Assembly: GCA_013153035.1 (NCBI GenBank) | Contig: JAADFF010000083.1 | Span: 21,666 to 85,665, forward strand | From: Dictyoglomota bacterium | Lineage (GTDB): Bacteria; Coprothermobacterota; Coprothermobacteria; Coprothermobacterales; JAADFF01 | DNA length: 64,000 nt | Direction: 5' to 3' | Part shown: in pieces, positions 25,097-33,470 of the stretch | Layout of the letters: every line of letters begins with the position of its first letter | How positions within the stretch are numbered: the stretch's first letter is position 1 | Notes under the pieces: model-generated | What the model was told of the DNA's origin: nothing | What the model saw: only the letters and a program-made list of their open reading frames with translations | The model's database searches: none | Made by a program: the position numbers and the translations under genes

Positions 25097-25888
25097 TTAC
25101 CCCTCCTTTTCTACAGCGTTATACATATTTTCGAATACCTCCGTTATCTCAGGCATCTCATCAAGAACCTTATATAGGATACCACGATCGGCATACTCGG
25201 AAAACTTGGAGTCGATGGGAAGCCTACCCATAAACGGTATATTCCACTGGCTACAAACCTCTTCTGTCTTGCCTTTTCCAAATGGATACACAATATCACC
25301 GTTTGGACACTTATAGTAACCATAATTTTCTACGACACCCAATACCTTTTTATTCAGCATCTTAGCCATATTCATGGTCTTTGCAACAATAGTCTTAACA
25401 AGATCCTGGGGAGAGGTAACAAGGAAAAATCCTGTCACAGGTATCTTCTGCATCAAAGATAGTGGAATATCAGATGTGCCTGGTGGCAGGTCTACAACAA
25501 GCCACTGTACATCATCCCACAGAGTGTCTTCAAAAAACTGTGTAAGGGCTTTATTCATAATGGGAGCTCTCCAAATAACAGGCTTCTCAGGATCATCAAG
25601 AAGCAACGAAAGGGTCATAACCTTAACCCCAGATTCGGAATCTTTGGGAACAAGCTTATTGCCATCAGCAACTTCGATAGGTGGCTCAACATGAAATATC
25701 TTACCCTGTGAAGAACCTGTAAAGTCTACATCTACCATACCTGTAGGAATACCTTTAATTCTCTGGAGATACATGGCAAAGAGTGCAGAAACAGTAGATT
25801 TACCTACTCCTCCCTTACCACTCATAACACCAACAATTTTTTTTCCTTTAAATAAGGCATCATTACCTATCTTAAAATTTAACTCCAT
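25097..25888 (-). CDS. Mrp/NBP35 family ATP-binding protein
   Basis: P-loop ATPase of the Mrp/ApbC family, used as Fe-S carriers. The ATG at 25888 is preferred over an in-frame GTG nine bases upstream that overlaps the GGGAGGTG ribosome binding site. The 263 residues have the deviant Walker A SGKGGVGKS (23-31), DVDFTGSS, and LVVDLPPGTSDIPLSL, all family hallmarks. The usual CxxC that holds the bridging cluster is not complete: the region reads YYKCPNGD, with one Cys. It may therefore be a MinD-like or degenerate carrier. Confidence 0.85.
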   Translation of the reverse strand: MELNFKIGNDALFKGKKIVGVMSGKGGVGKSTVSALFAMYLQRIKGIPTGMVDVDFTGSSQGKIFHVEPPIEVADGNKLVPKDSESGVKVMTLSLLLDDPEKPVIWRAPIMNKALTQFFEDTLWDDVQWLVVDLPPGTSDIPLSLMQKIPVTGFFLVTSPQDLVKTIVAKTMNMAKMLNKKVLGVVENYGYYKCPNGDIVYPFGKGKTEEVCSQWNIPFMGRLPIDSKFSEYADRGILYKVLDEMPEITEVFENMYNAVEKEG

Positions 25889-25910
25889 AAACTCCACCTC
25901 CCAGCGGTTA

Positions 25911-26531
25911 TTAATAAAATAATTTCACCATCAGATTCCATAGTGGCGATACGACGATCTCCACCCACTTATTGAGAACAGATGGAAACAAAAAGATAAT
26001 TAGCATAAGGAACATAGAACCATACATCTCTATCATATGATTGGCAAATAAATCTTCTGGATTTTCGAATGCCAATGAAGCAAATATTCTATATCCATCC
26101 AAGGGTGGTAAGAAAAATAGATTAAATGCTGCAAGAAATAAATTAATCATAGAAACCTGCAAAAAGATGTTAGCCCAAAATGGCGAAAATGTAAAAATCT
26201 TCACAAGGAAGAAAAATATAAAAGACAATATGATATTGGCTACAGGTCCAGCCAGAGCAACAAGTATGATACTAATACGCCTTGGCTCTTTTAAACCATA
26301 CATATTGATAGGTACAGGTTTCATCCACCCAATCTTTCTTGTAAGAAGCAGAACAAGTAAACCAATGGGATCAATATGATTAATAGGATTTAGGGTTAAT
26401 CTACCTGCCAATTTAGGCGTCATATCACCTCTAAGATACGCTACATAGGCATGAGCAAACTCATGAAACGACAATGACATGATAAGAAAGCCTATGATGA
26501 TAGCATAATTTAGTATCGTCATAGCATCCAT
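25911..26531 (-). CDS. site-2 protease family (M50) membrane metalloprotease
   Basis: Intramembrane zinc protease of the short M50 group (Rv-type, without PDZ domain). The 206 residues have HEFAH at 23-27 inside the first hydrophobic region, LNPINHIDPIG at 47-57, and the third ligand aspartate D145 in LPPLDGYRI. About five membrane segments are evident. The substrate is unknown. A strong GGGAGGGG ribosome binding site precedes the ATG. It is followed by mrp and lies 2 bases after the CCA enzyme. Confidence 0.9.
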   Translation of the reverse strand: MDAMTILNYAIIIGFLIMSLSFHEFAHAYVAYLRGDMTPKLAGRLTLNPINHIDPIGLLVLLLTRKIGWMKPVPINMYGLKEPRRISIILVALAGPVANIILSFIFFFLVKIFTFSPFWANIFLQVSMINLFLAAFNLFFLPPLDGYRIFASLAFENPEDLFANHMIEMYGSMFLMLIIFLFPSVLNKWVEIVVSPLWNLMVKLFY

Positions 26532-26532
26532 G

Positions 26533-27654
26533 CTATATCCCCTCCCTTTTCAAACACTCTACAAATTCATCGGTCTCTTTGCACTTTTCAAATATTTTTC
26601 TTTCTTTTCTTGTTATCCCGAGCACACTATAACCAGCACTTATTTCCTGCTTGTCATATACCAGCATAAGCACCATCTTCAGTAATTCGTAAGAATCAAT
26701 GTAGTTAATATACCTTAAAATTGTATCATACATCTTTCCTGTCAGGTTCTTTAAAACATTCCATTGACTATCAATTTCCAAAAAACGCTTTATGCCAACA
26801 GTATCTACAAGATTCTCCAACTCCCTAAAATATCGTCTAGAAACAATAAACGTCGTCTGACTCTTTAGTGCCTCCATAGAGTGCCATCGGGTATATTCGT
26901 CAAATGATAAGCCCATTTTTTCACTGTAACGAAGTCCTCTAAGCACACGGGAGGGATCTTCGTACGGGGCATACAAACGAATATAACGTAAAATTGAGTG
27001 TTCGAGGTCATTCAGTCCACGAAATGCATCTATTAATCCTTCGTAAGGATAGATAAGATATGAAATAGCTCCAATAGTAAAATCCCGCCTTTCTAAATCA
27101 GCGGAAACAGAGGCAGGAACAACAACTGGCATCTTACCGGGTGATGGATAATAATCATAGCGACTAAACGTAAAATCAAATTTATATTCATTTAGAGCAA
27201 GCTTAACTCCCAAGGGAAACTTCTGCAAATTGTGGTGGGTTTCCAATATGTAAACGAAGTGTTGAAAATCCCCATAAATAGAAATATCAATATCATAAGT
27301 AGCATTACCTATAATGGTATCTCTTACATAGCCTCCTACAATATAGACATATCCCTTAAACCCATGTGCCTCTAGAAGATTGATAATATATTTAACCTCA
27401 TATGGCATAGGTAAATGCATAGCTTGTACGGAAGGCATACTCTTTAGAACAATGCGATTAGTATCAACTCTTACCGTAGAGTACCATGAAGGATAAGGAA
27501 ATATTCCTGCTTTCTGAAAACCAATAATCTTCTGTCTAACAAGATCCCTATATACTGCAAGCCCATCTATATCTAAAAAAGCCCCTACCCCGCAAGGGGC
27601 AAGGGCTTTCAAAGCCATTTCTGTACTTGTATTCCTACCAATCCATACAATCAT
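26533..27654 (-). CDS. CCA-adding / poly(A) polymerase family nucleotidyltransferase
   Basis: Class II tRNA nucleotidyltransferase, probably adding or repairing CCA ends. Of 373 residues, the head domain has GGYVRD at 107-112 and metal ligands D121 and D123 in YDIDIS, then ERRDFTIGA (187-195) and EDPSRVLRGLRY (231-242), all family motifs. Residues 1 to about 85 are extra and match nothing I recognise; a degenerate CBS or linker domain is possible. The first codon overlaps the pyn stop (ATGA). A terminator-like hairpin lies in codons 16-26, and ATGs at 27438, 27420 and 27408 would give a shorter, complete catalytic protein. Confidence 0.85.
   Translation of the reverse strand: MIVWIGRNTSTEMALKALAPCGVGAFLDIDGLAVYRDLVRQKIIGFQKAGIFPYPSWYSTVRVDTNRIVLKSMPSVQAMHLPMPYEVKYIINLLEAHGFKGYVYIVGGYVRDTIIGNATYDIDISIYGDFQHFVYILETHHNLQKFPLGVKLALNEYKFDFTFSRYDYYPSPGKMPVVVPASVSADLERRDFTIGAISYLIYPYEGLIDAFRGLNDLEHSILRYIRLYAPYEDPSRVLRGLRYSEKMGLSFDEYTRWHSMEALKSQTTFIVSRRYFRELENLVDTVGIKRFLEIDSQWNVLKNLTGKMYDTILRYINYIDSYELLKMVLMLVYDKQEISAGYSVLGITRKERKIFEKCKETDEFVECLKREGI
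27575..27609 (-). terminator. terminator-like hairpin inside the CCA gene's 5' end
   Basis: On the minus strand AAAGCCCTTGCCCC pairs with GGGGTAGGGGCTTT around a TTGC loop: 14 pairs including two G-U, followed directly by more T so that the 3' side ends in six T. It lies about 42 bases after the pyn stop. It looks like the natural end of the pgsA-to-pyn transcript, yet by reading frame it encodes residues KALAPCGVGAF of the next gene. Confidence 0.7.
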
Positions 27655-28958
27655 TCTATATGTTCGTATATAACTGGTGGCTTCTGGACAGGTGTATCGA
27701 CAATTTCATAAACACCTTCCAGTCTCTTCAGTGCATCTTCTAATTTTTTCTCATCGGTGTAATGTATGCGCATGAGAACATCACCTTTAACAACCTTGTC
27801 TCCAATCTTTCCATCAACATAGATACCAACACTATGATCAATAGGATCACTTTTCTTAACTCGACCACCGCCAAGGTCAACCACAGCCATGCCTACTTTG
27901 TAGGCATCTACACCGGCTATATACCCATCTCTATCAGCTTTATACTCATAAACATTCTCTGCCCTCTTCATAACAGCCCAGGGATCTTCTATAACCTTTC
28001 TATCTCCACCCTGTGCTTCTATCATGGCTCCAAATATTTCAAGGGCTTTTCCACTACGTATAACTTCCCATACTTTTCCTTCGGCTTCTTCATAAGAAGA
28101 TGCATGTCCTAAGTGATGCATGGTAGATGCGGCTAGCCCAACACAAAGGGCCGTAAAATCCTCTGGCCCATGACCCTTCAGTGTATCTATAGCCTCTGCT
28201 ACTTCTATACTGTTGCCAACAGCAACCCCAAGAGGCTGATCCATATTGGTGAGATGAGCTATAGTGTCCCTACCAAGAGCCTTACCCAGTTCAACCATGG
28301 TCTTGGCCAGCTCTCTGGCATCATCAAGGGTCTTCATAAATGCCCCTTTCCCTACTTTGACATCAAGGGATACAAGGTCTGTACCGACAGCCAGCTTCTT
28401 ACTCATAATACTACTGGCAATGAGCGGAATACTATCCACAGTAGCGGTAACATCACGAAGAGCATATAACTTACCATCAGCAGGCACTAGATTGGCAGTT
28501 TGGCCAACCACAGCTATGCCAACCCTGCGCACAATATCTTTAAATTGTTCCATAGGAAGATATACATTTAGGCCCGGAATAGATTCCAGTTTGTCAAGGG
28601 TGCCACCTGTATGGCCAAGTCCTCTGCCGCTCATCTTAGCAACCTTATAACCCAATGCCGCCAATATAGGACCAACAACAAACGTTGTTTTATCACCAAC
28701 ACCACCACTGGAATGCTTATCTACCTTAATACCTTCAATATCTGACAAATCTACAAGCTCACCAGAATGCATCATGACATATGTCAAATCAGCTGTTTCC
28801 TGATAAGTCATACCATTAAACCATACTGCCATGAGCCATGCCGAAACCTGATAATCGGGAATTTCACCAGACACGTATCCATTAATAAACCACTGTATTT
28901 CTTCCCTTGTATGGGCACCACCATACTTTTTCTTTGCTATAAAATCCTGAGGTAGCAT
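27651..28958 (-). CDS. pyrimidine-nucleoside phosphorylase
   Basis: Cleaves uridine, thymidine or deoxyuridine with phosphate to give the base and (deoxy)ribose-1-phosphate. The 435 residues have the family signature KVDKHSSGGVGDKTT near 78-92, the glycine-rich KMSGRGLGHTGGTLDK (thymine-binding region), and a C-terminal barrel-sandwich domain with YKADRDGYIAG. Length fits Pdp/Pyn (about 433). GGAGGTAG precedes the ATG, which shares one base with the punA stop. With punA and deoB it makes a nucleoside-salvage operon. Confidence 0.95.
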   Translation of the reverse strand: MLPQDFIAKKKYGGAHTREEIQWFINGYVSGEIPDYQVSAWLMAVWFNGMTYQETADLTYVMMHSGELVDLSDIEGIKVDKHSSGGVGDKTTFVVGPILAALGYKVAKMSGRGLGHTGGTLDKLESIPGLNVYLPMEQFKDIVRRVGIAVVGQTANLVPADGKLYALRDVTATVDSIPLIASSIMSKKLAVGTDLVSLDVKVGKGAFMKTLDDARELAKTMVELGKALGRDTIAHLTNMDQPLGVAVGNSIEVAEAIDTLKGHGPEDFTALCVGLAASTMHHLGHASSYEEAEGKVWEVIRSGKALEIFGAMIEAQGGDRKVIEDPWAVMKRAENVYEYKADRDGYIAGVDAYKVGMAVVDLGGGRVKKSDPIDHSVGIYVDGKIGDKVVKGDVLMRIHYTDEKKLEDALKRLEGVYEIVDTPVQKPPVIYEHIE

Positions 28959-29800
28959 TACAGGTCTACCTCCTTAATAACTTTTTCTACAATTTTCACC
29001 AGTTTATCACCAGCCTCAGATGCTACTTTAAGTACTTCTTCATGAGTCAGTTCATTGATAAAACCTGGAATGGCGATATCGGTGATAACAGAAAACCCAA
29101 GCACAGGAATTTTCATGTGAGCAGCAACAATAGCCTCAGGAACAGTACTCATACCAACAGCATCTGCTCCCCAACCACGAAGAAGTTTCAATTCTGCCTT
29201 TGTCTCATATGTGGGACCGGTAACAGCAACATATACACCTTTTTCCAGTCTGATGCCCATCTCATCGGCTATTCTCATAGCAAGCTTCCAAAACTTTTCA
29301 GGATACACATGGTTGACATCGGGGAATCTTACCCCCCACTCCTCAATGTTGGGTCCAATAAGAGGATTAGGCATAAGGAAGCTAATGTGATCCTCAATAA
29401 TCATAATATCACCAGTACGGAATGTGGGATTCATACCACCGGCTGCATTGGTTACAACAAGAAGTTTAATACCAAGCAACCCAAATACTCTTACTGGGAA
29501 TGTAACAACTTCCATGGGATATCCTTCGTAATAGTGAAAACGCCCCGAAAGCATAACAACCTTTTTGTCACCTATCTTACCAATAACAAGCTTACCACTA
29601 TGACCTTTAACTGTTGAACGGGGGAAATTGGGAATCTCCTCATATGGAATTTCAACGGGATTTTCGACAGCCTCTACCAGTCCACCAAGACCCGAACCCA
29701 GTATAACACCAATATCAAATGAATCAAATCCGGATTTCTCCTTAATGTAAGATGCAGCCTGCTCTACCTTTTCTTTGTACTCCTTTACATCTGTTATCAC
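28958..29800 (-). CDS. punA: purine-nucleoside phosphorylase (trimeric type)
   Basis: Splits purine nucleosides with phosphate. The 280 residues contain GVILGSGLGGL, SGRFHYYEGYP, VVTNAAGGMNP and the base-site region around VGMSTVPEAIVAAH, all of the PNP-I family (about 275 residues). The start is GTG at 29800 with GGAGGTG 8 bases before it. It lies between deoB and pyn; its ribose-1-phosphate product is the substrate of DeoB. Confidence 0.95.
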   Translation of the reverse strand: MITDVKEYKEKVEQAASYIKEKSGFDSFDIGVILGSGLGGLVEAVENPVEIPYEEIPNFPRSTVKGHSGKLVIGKIGDKKVVMLSGRFHYYEGYPMEVVTFPVRVFGLLGIKLLVVTNAAGGMNPTFRTGDIMIIEDHISFLMPNPLIGPNIEEWGVRFPDVNHVYPEKFWKLAMRIADEMGIRLEKGVYVAVTGPTYETKAELKLLRGWGADAVGMSTVPEAIVAAHMKIPVLGFSVITDIAIPGFINELTHEEVLKVASEAGDKLVKIVEKVIKEVDL

Positions 29801-29818
29801 TGCGGTTCACCTCCTACA

Positions 29819-30991
29819 TTATTTTTCAAATATTTCTTTGATAACTTCTCCATATTTCATAGGGCCAACGCCAAAGTTTTTCGCTATGGTTTGCCCCAAG
29901 TCAGCATAGGTTTTTCTAACACCAACATATATAGGCCTCTCATAAACAGGAGAATACGCAATTATAGGTACATATTCTCGAGTATGATCTGTATGAACCA
30001 TATGTGTAGGATCGCAACCATGGTCAGCGGTAATAACAAGGAGATCATCCTTATCCAGATGTGGAAGCAACTCCTTCAAATACTGATCAAACTCCATAAT
30101 AGCCTGATAATAACCATCTCTGTTTCTTCTGTGCCCATACAGAGTATCAAAATCCACAAGGTTTGTAAACAATAGACCCTTCCAATCCTTCTTTTTTACA
30201 AACTCTATAGTAATTTCCATGCCCTCCGCATTACTATGGGTATGGGTTTCATATGTAAGCCCTCGATGGGCAAAGATATCACCAATCTTACCTATACCAA
30301 TGACATCATAGCCTGCTGCCTTTAAATAATCCAGGACTGTATCACCAAGGGGTGGTAATGAAAAATCTCTACGGTTAGCAGTCCTCTTAAACTCTCCTTT
30401 TTTCTTTCCAATAAATGGCCTTGCAATAACCCTGGCCACTGCATGCTCACCTTGAAGTATTTCCCTAGCAACTTCACATATCTTGTACAATTCTTCTGGT
30501 GGAATTAGTTCTTCATGGGCTGCAATCTGGAAGACAGAATCGGCAGATGTGTATACAATAGGATAACCTGTCTCCAAATGAAGTTCTCCAAGCTCATCAA
30601 GAATAACAGTACCTGACGCCGGTCTATTACCAAGCACTTTTCTGCCTATGCGTTTTTCAAACTCCTCAATAATCTCCTTGGGAAAACCATTGGGATAAGT
30701 AGGGAATGGCTTCTGAAGAACGAGCCCCATCATCTCCCAGTGACCGGTTGTTGTATCTTTACCAGGAGACATTTCAGCCATTTTACCGTAGCGAGTATTC
30801 ATTGTAGGCTCCCAACCCCACAGAAGATAACCTAGCCCCATAGATATATATGTCTCAGGAAGTTTATCTCTCCCTTCAAGAACATGAAGCATGGTATTGG
30901 TGCCTACATCGTTAAACTTATATGCATCGGGCAATTCTCCAACACCACCACTATCTATAACAATTACAGTTATTCGCTTGAAGTTCAGCAT
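29819..30991 (-). CDS. deoB: phosphopentomutase
   Basis: Interconverts (deoxy)ribose-1- and 5-phosphate, linking nucleoside salvage to central carbon. The 390 residues have the alkaline-phosphatase-like metal sites: [11 protein letters not shown] near the N-terminus, [13 protein letters not shown] with the phosphorylated threonine, and [11 protein letters not shown] plus DHTREYVP near the end. The ATG at 30991 is preferred over GTG nine bases upstream, which overlaps the GGAGGTG site. Length is normal. Confidence 0.96.
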   Translation of the reverse strand: MLNFKRITVIVIDSGGVGELPDAYKFNDVGTNTMLHVLEGRDKLPETYISMGLGYLLWGWEPTMNTRYGKMAEMSPGKDTTTGHWEMMGLVLQKPFPTYPNGFPKEIIEEFEKRIGRKVLGNRPASGTVILDELGELHLETGYPIVYTSADSVFQIAAHEELIPPEELYKICEVAREILQGEHAVARVIARPFIGKKKGEFKRTANRRDFSLPPLGDTVLDYLKAAGYDVIGIGKIGDIFAHRGLTYETHTHSNAEGMEITIEFVKKKDWKGLLFTNLVDFDTLYGHRRNRDGYYQAIMEFDQYLKELLPHLDKDDLLVITADHGCDPTHMVHTDHTREYVPIIAYSPVYERPIYVGVRKTYADLGQTIAKNFGVGPMKYGEVIKEIFEK

Positions 30992-31010
30992 GATTAACAC
31001 CTCCTATAAT

Positions 31011-31508
31011 TCAGTATATCACCATGAGGGCTGATACAAGTGTTTTACTATCATGAAACTCCAGTCGCTTGCATTTTTCTATAAACTCTTTAATAGGCAT
31101 GAAAATCACTTCTGATATAGTTTCCCCTTCATCCAGGTCTTGTCCAATATAGTTCTCTGTATTCACTTCGACCTTCACAAAATGAAGAACTTCATTTGCA
31201 TAACCAACAGTAGGATACATATATCCCAAATATTCCTCTGTTCCCTCAACATGTGTGTACCCCGTCTCCTCCCTCAGCTCTCGTAGTGCCGTCTGCAAAG
31301 GATCTTCGCCAGGATCAATAAGTCCAGCAGGTATCTCCACAGTCCATCTACCTACAGCAGGACGATACTGTTTGACAAGAACAATATTGCCCTTTCCATC
31401 AAGGGCAATAATACCAACAGCTTCCGGTCTTTTTACAACCTCATAGTGACCATCGACTAGAAAAATCTGTAGGAAACGACCGCTCCACAGGAGCTGTTCC
31501 TCTTTCAT
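31011..31508 (-). CDS. NUDIX hydrolase, ADP-ribose pyrophosphatase type
   Basis: The 165-residue protein has a complete NUDIX box at 62-84 (G62, E68, R76-E77, E80-E81, G83). Upstream it has QYRPAVGRWTVEIPAGLIDPGE, typical of ADP-ribose pyrophosphatases, which give AMP and ribose-5-phosphate. That product fits the neighbouring deoB. Substrate is inferred from the family. It sits 3 bases after pgsA. Confidence 0.9.
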   Translation of the reverse strand: MKEEQLLWSGRFLQIFLVDGHYEVVKRPEAVGIIALDGKGNIVLVKQYRPAVGRWTVEIPAGLIDPGEDPLQTALRELREETGYTHVEGTEEYLGYMYPTVGYANEVLHFVKVEVNTENYIGQDLDEGETISEVIFMPIKEFIEKCKRLEFHDSKTLVSALMVIY

Positions 31509-31511
31509 GTA

Positions 31512-32054
31512 CTATTCATCTCCTTTTTCCATAAGATATGGTACAGCATGCAGGAAATAAGTATATCCAGAATAGATAGCAATGGCGGCAGTAAGATAAA
31601 CTAATACATATATAAACCACTTTACAGGTATATAAGGGGATAGATATACAGTAGAGACAAGTATTGTCTGAAGTAAGGTTTTTATTTTACCCCATTTGTT
31701 GGCAGGAACCACAACACCTTTAGAAGCTAAAAACATCCGAACTCCACCTACAAGAATATCCCTAAGTATGATAATAGCAACAAACCAAAGGGGCAATTCT
31801 CTTGCCCAAAGAAAGATAAGTAAAATAGCATTTATTAGAAGCTTGTCGGTAATTTGATCCATAAACTTGCCTAGGTTAGTAATCATCTTATATTTACGAG
31901 CAACCATACCATCGAACATGTCTGTTAACATGGCAAACCAAAATAAAATCAGAGCTAACCAATAATACTCTCTGTGCATAGACAACGGGAACAGGGGAAT
32001 TATCATCAGTAATCTAATTAATGTTAGTATATTAGCCGCATTTAGTATCTTCAT
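31512..32054 (-). CDS. pgsA: CDP-diacylglycerol-glycerol-3-phosphate phosphatidyltransferase
   Basis: Membrane enzyme that starts phosphatidylglycerol synthesis. The 180 residues carry the CDP-alcohol phosphotransferase motif D-G-x2-A-R-x8-G-x3-D-x3-D, seen in MFDGMVARKYK and NLGKFMDQITD. About five hydrophobic segments are visible. The ATG at 32054 is chosen because GGAG is 9 bases upstream; an in-frame GTG at 32069 overlaps that site. It is the first gene after the terminator at 32097-32120, so a promoter should lie in 32070-32100, where I see only a weak TATAAA. Confidence 0.93.
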   Translation of the reverse strand: MKILNAANILTLIRLLMIIPLFPLSMHREYYWLALILFWFAMLTDMFDGMVARKYKMITNLGKFMDQITDKLLINAILLIFLWARELPLWFVAIIILRDILVGGVRMFLASKGVVVPANKWGKIKTLLQTILVSTVYLSPYIPVKWFIYVLVYLTAAIAIYSGYTYFLHAVPYLMEKGDE

Positions 32055-32096
32055 AAGCTCACTCTCCACATATTACTTTTATAGTATTCTACAATG

Positions 32097-32120
32097 AAAA
32101 AAGGGGGCCATGAGCCCCCT
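32097..32120 (-). terminator. intrinsic terminator after the vor-buk operon
   Basis: The minus strand reads AGGGGGC-TCATG-GCCCCCT followed by TTTTTT, a 7-pair GC-rich stem with a six-T tail, 30 bases after the stop of the gamma subunit. It is a clear rho-independent terminator. Confidence 0.93.
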
Positions 32121-32150
32121 CACGTATACACTACTTTTTTAATTAATTTA

Positions 32151-32702
32151 TTATTTTGCCTGCTCTTTAGCAAGCTCAAAGCCTTTACGTAACGCCTGCT
32201 CGTTAAGATCGGCAAGTTCTGGTTTTTTCTTTCCAAGCTTTTCTCTCATGGCAGCAATAACATCATCAAGAGATACAACATCCTGCAAGAAATATGTCAA
32301 GGCACCAAGGAGAATCATATTGGTAGCCTTAACACTACCCATCTCTTCGGCAAGTTCCGTAGCAGCAATACCGATATAGGTTAAGTCATCTCTCTTAGGT
32401 TTCTCGGTAATCATAGAAGTATTGTATATGAAGATACCTCCCTTTCGGGCCATAGGCTCAAACTTCTGGAAAGAAGGATTGTTGAAGATAACGCAATAAG
32501 TGGGTTCGTGGGTAAGAGGAGATGCAATTGGCTCATCAGATATCATAACAGTACAATTTGCGGTACCACCTCTCTGTTCGGGACCATAGGAAGGAAGCCA
32601 AGTTGTATAGTATCCCTTTTCCATGGCCGCCTTAGACAAAATCTGGCCGGCAACCATTACACCCTGTCCACCAAATCCGGCAAAGATAACATCCTTTAGC
32701 AT
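32151..32702 (-). CDS. 2-oxoacid:ferredoxin oxidoreductase, gamma subunit
   Basis: Gamma chain (183 residues) of the four-subunit VOR/KOR oxidoreductase. It begins MLKDVIFAGFGGQGVMVAGQILSKAA (in pieces, the family's glycine-rich opening) and has TWLPSYGPEQRGGTANC, the other hallmark. With the chains encoded just upstream it would oxidise branched-chain 2-oxoacids to acyl-CoA and reduce ferredoxin. It is last in the operon, before the terminator. Confidence 0.93.
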   Translation of the reverse strand: MLKDVIFAGFGGQGVMVAGQILSKAAMEKGYYTTWLPSYGPEQRGGTANCTVMISDEPIASPLTHEPTYCVIFNNPSFQKFEPMARKGGIFIYNTSMITEKPKRDDLTYIGIAATELAEEMGSVKATNMILLGALTYFLQDVVSLDDVIAAMREKLGKKKPELADLNEQALRKGFELAKEQAK

Positions 32703-32705
32703 GGC

Positions 32706-33470
32706 TTATCCCTCCTTCTTCTCGTCGCCTACATCCTTGTAGACGCCCAGTGGATAGACTTTTATCATTTCGTTCTTGACAAATTCTGCAGCTTTTACTG
32801 GATCCATACGCCAGTTAGTAGGACATGTAGAAACAACCTCTATAAAGGTATACCCCTTACCCTCCATCTGATACTGGAATGCCTTTCTAATCCATTTCTT
32901 CATATCCAAAACATGCTGAGGATCAAAGGCAGAGACTCTAACAGACAAAGCGGTTCCTTCAAACTGGGCAATATGCTCTGCCATCTTCAGAGGATAACCT
33001 GCATATTTGGGATCTCTACCATAGGGAGAGGTTGTTGTTTTCATGCCAACCAGTGTTGTAGGTGCCATCTGACCACCGGTCATGCCGTAAACAGCATTGT
33101 TGACCATAATGGTGGTGATATTGACACCACGGATGGCGGCATAAGATGTCTCGGCAAAACCAATAGATGCGGCATCGCCATCACCCTGATATGTGAAGAC
33201 TAGTCTATCTGGCCATGCCCATTTTATACCTGTTGCATTTGCACATGCTCTACCGTGTGGAGCTTCAAACCAGTCTATATCAATATAGTCATATGCCAAA
33301 ACAGCACAACCAACCGGAGCTATACCGATAGAAATATCATCCCAGCCTTCTTCTTGTAGAATCTCAGCAATTACCCTATGAATAATACCGTGGAAACATC
33401 CTGGACAATAATGATTTGGTCCGGTATATATTTTAGGAACTTCGTATACAACTTGAAGGTTACCCATCAC
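32706..33470 (-). CDS. vorA: 2-oxoacid:ferredoxin oxidoreductase, beta (TPP) subunit
   Basis: Thiamine-diphosphate subunit of 254 residues. CPGC at 22-25 opens the family pattern. The TPP/Mg site is GDGD at 96-99 with N124-N125 and YGMTGGQMAPTT, and C55 is in APVGCAVLAYDY. It partners with the alpha chain encoded immediately upstream (4-base overlap). VorA naming follows the VorB-like alpha chain; the substrate specificity is inferred. Confidence 0.92.
   Translation of the reverse strand: MMGNLQVVYEVPKIYTGPNHYCPGCFHGIIHRVIAEILQEEGWDDISIGIAPVGCAVLAYDYIDIDWFEAPHGRACANATGIKWAWPDRLVFTYQGDGDAASIGFAETSYAAIRGVNITTIMVNNAVYGMTGGQMAPTTLVGMKTTTSPYGRDPKYAGYPLKMAEHIAQFEGTALSVRVSAFDPQHVLDMKKWIRKAFQYQMEGKGYTFIEVVSTCPTNWRMDPVKAAEFVKNEMIKVYPLGVYKDVGDEKKEG

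Noticed and set aside
26533..27654. Frameshift or broken gene for the CCA enzyme because of its long N-terminus
   Set aside because: All catalytic motifs are in one frame in the right order; only the start is in doubt.
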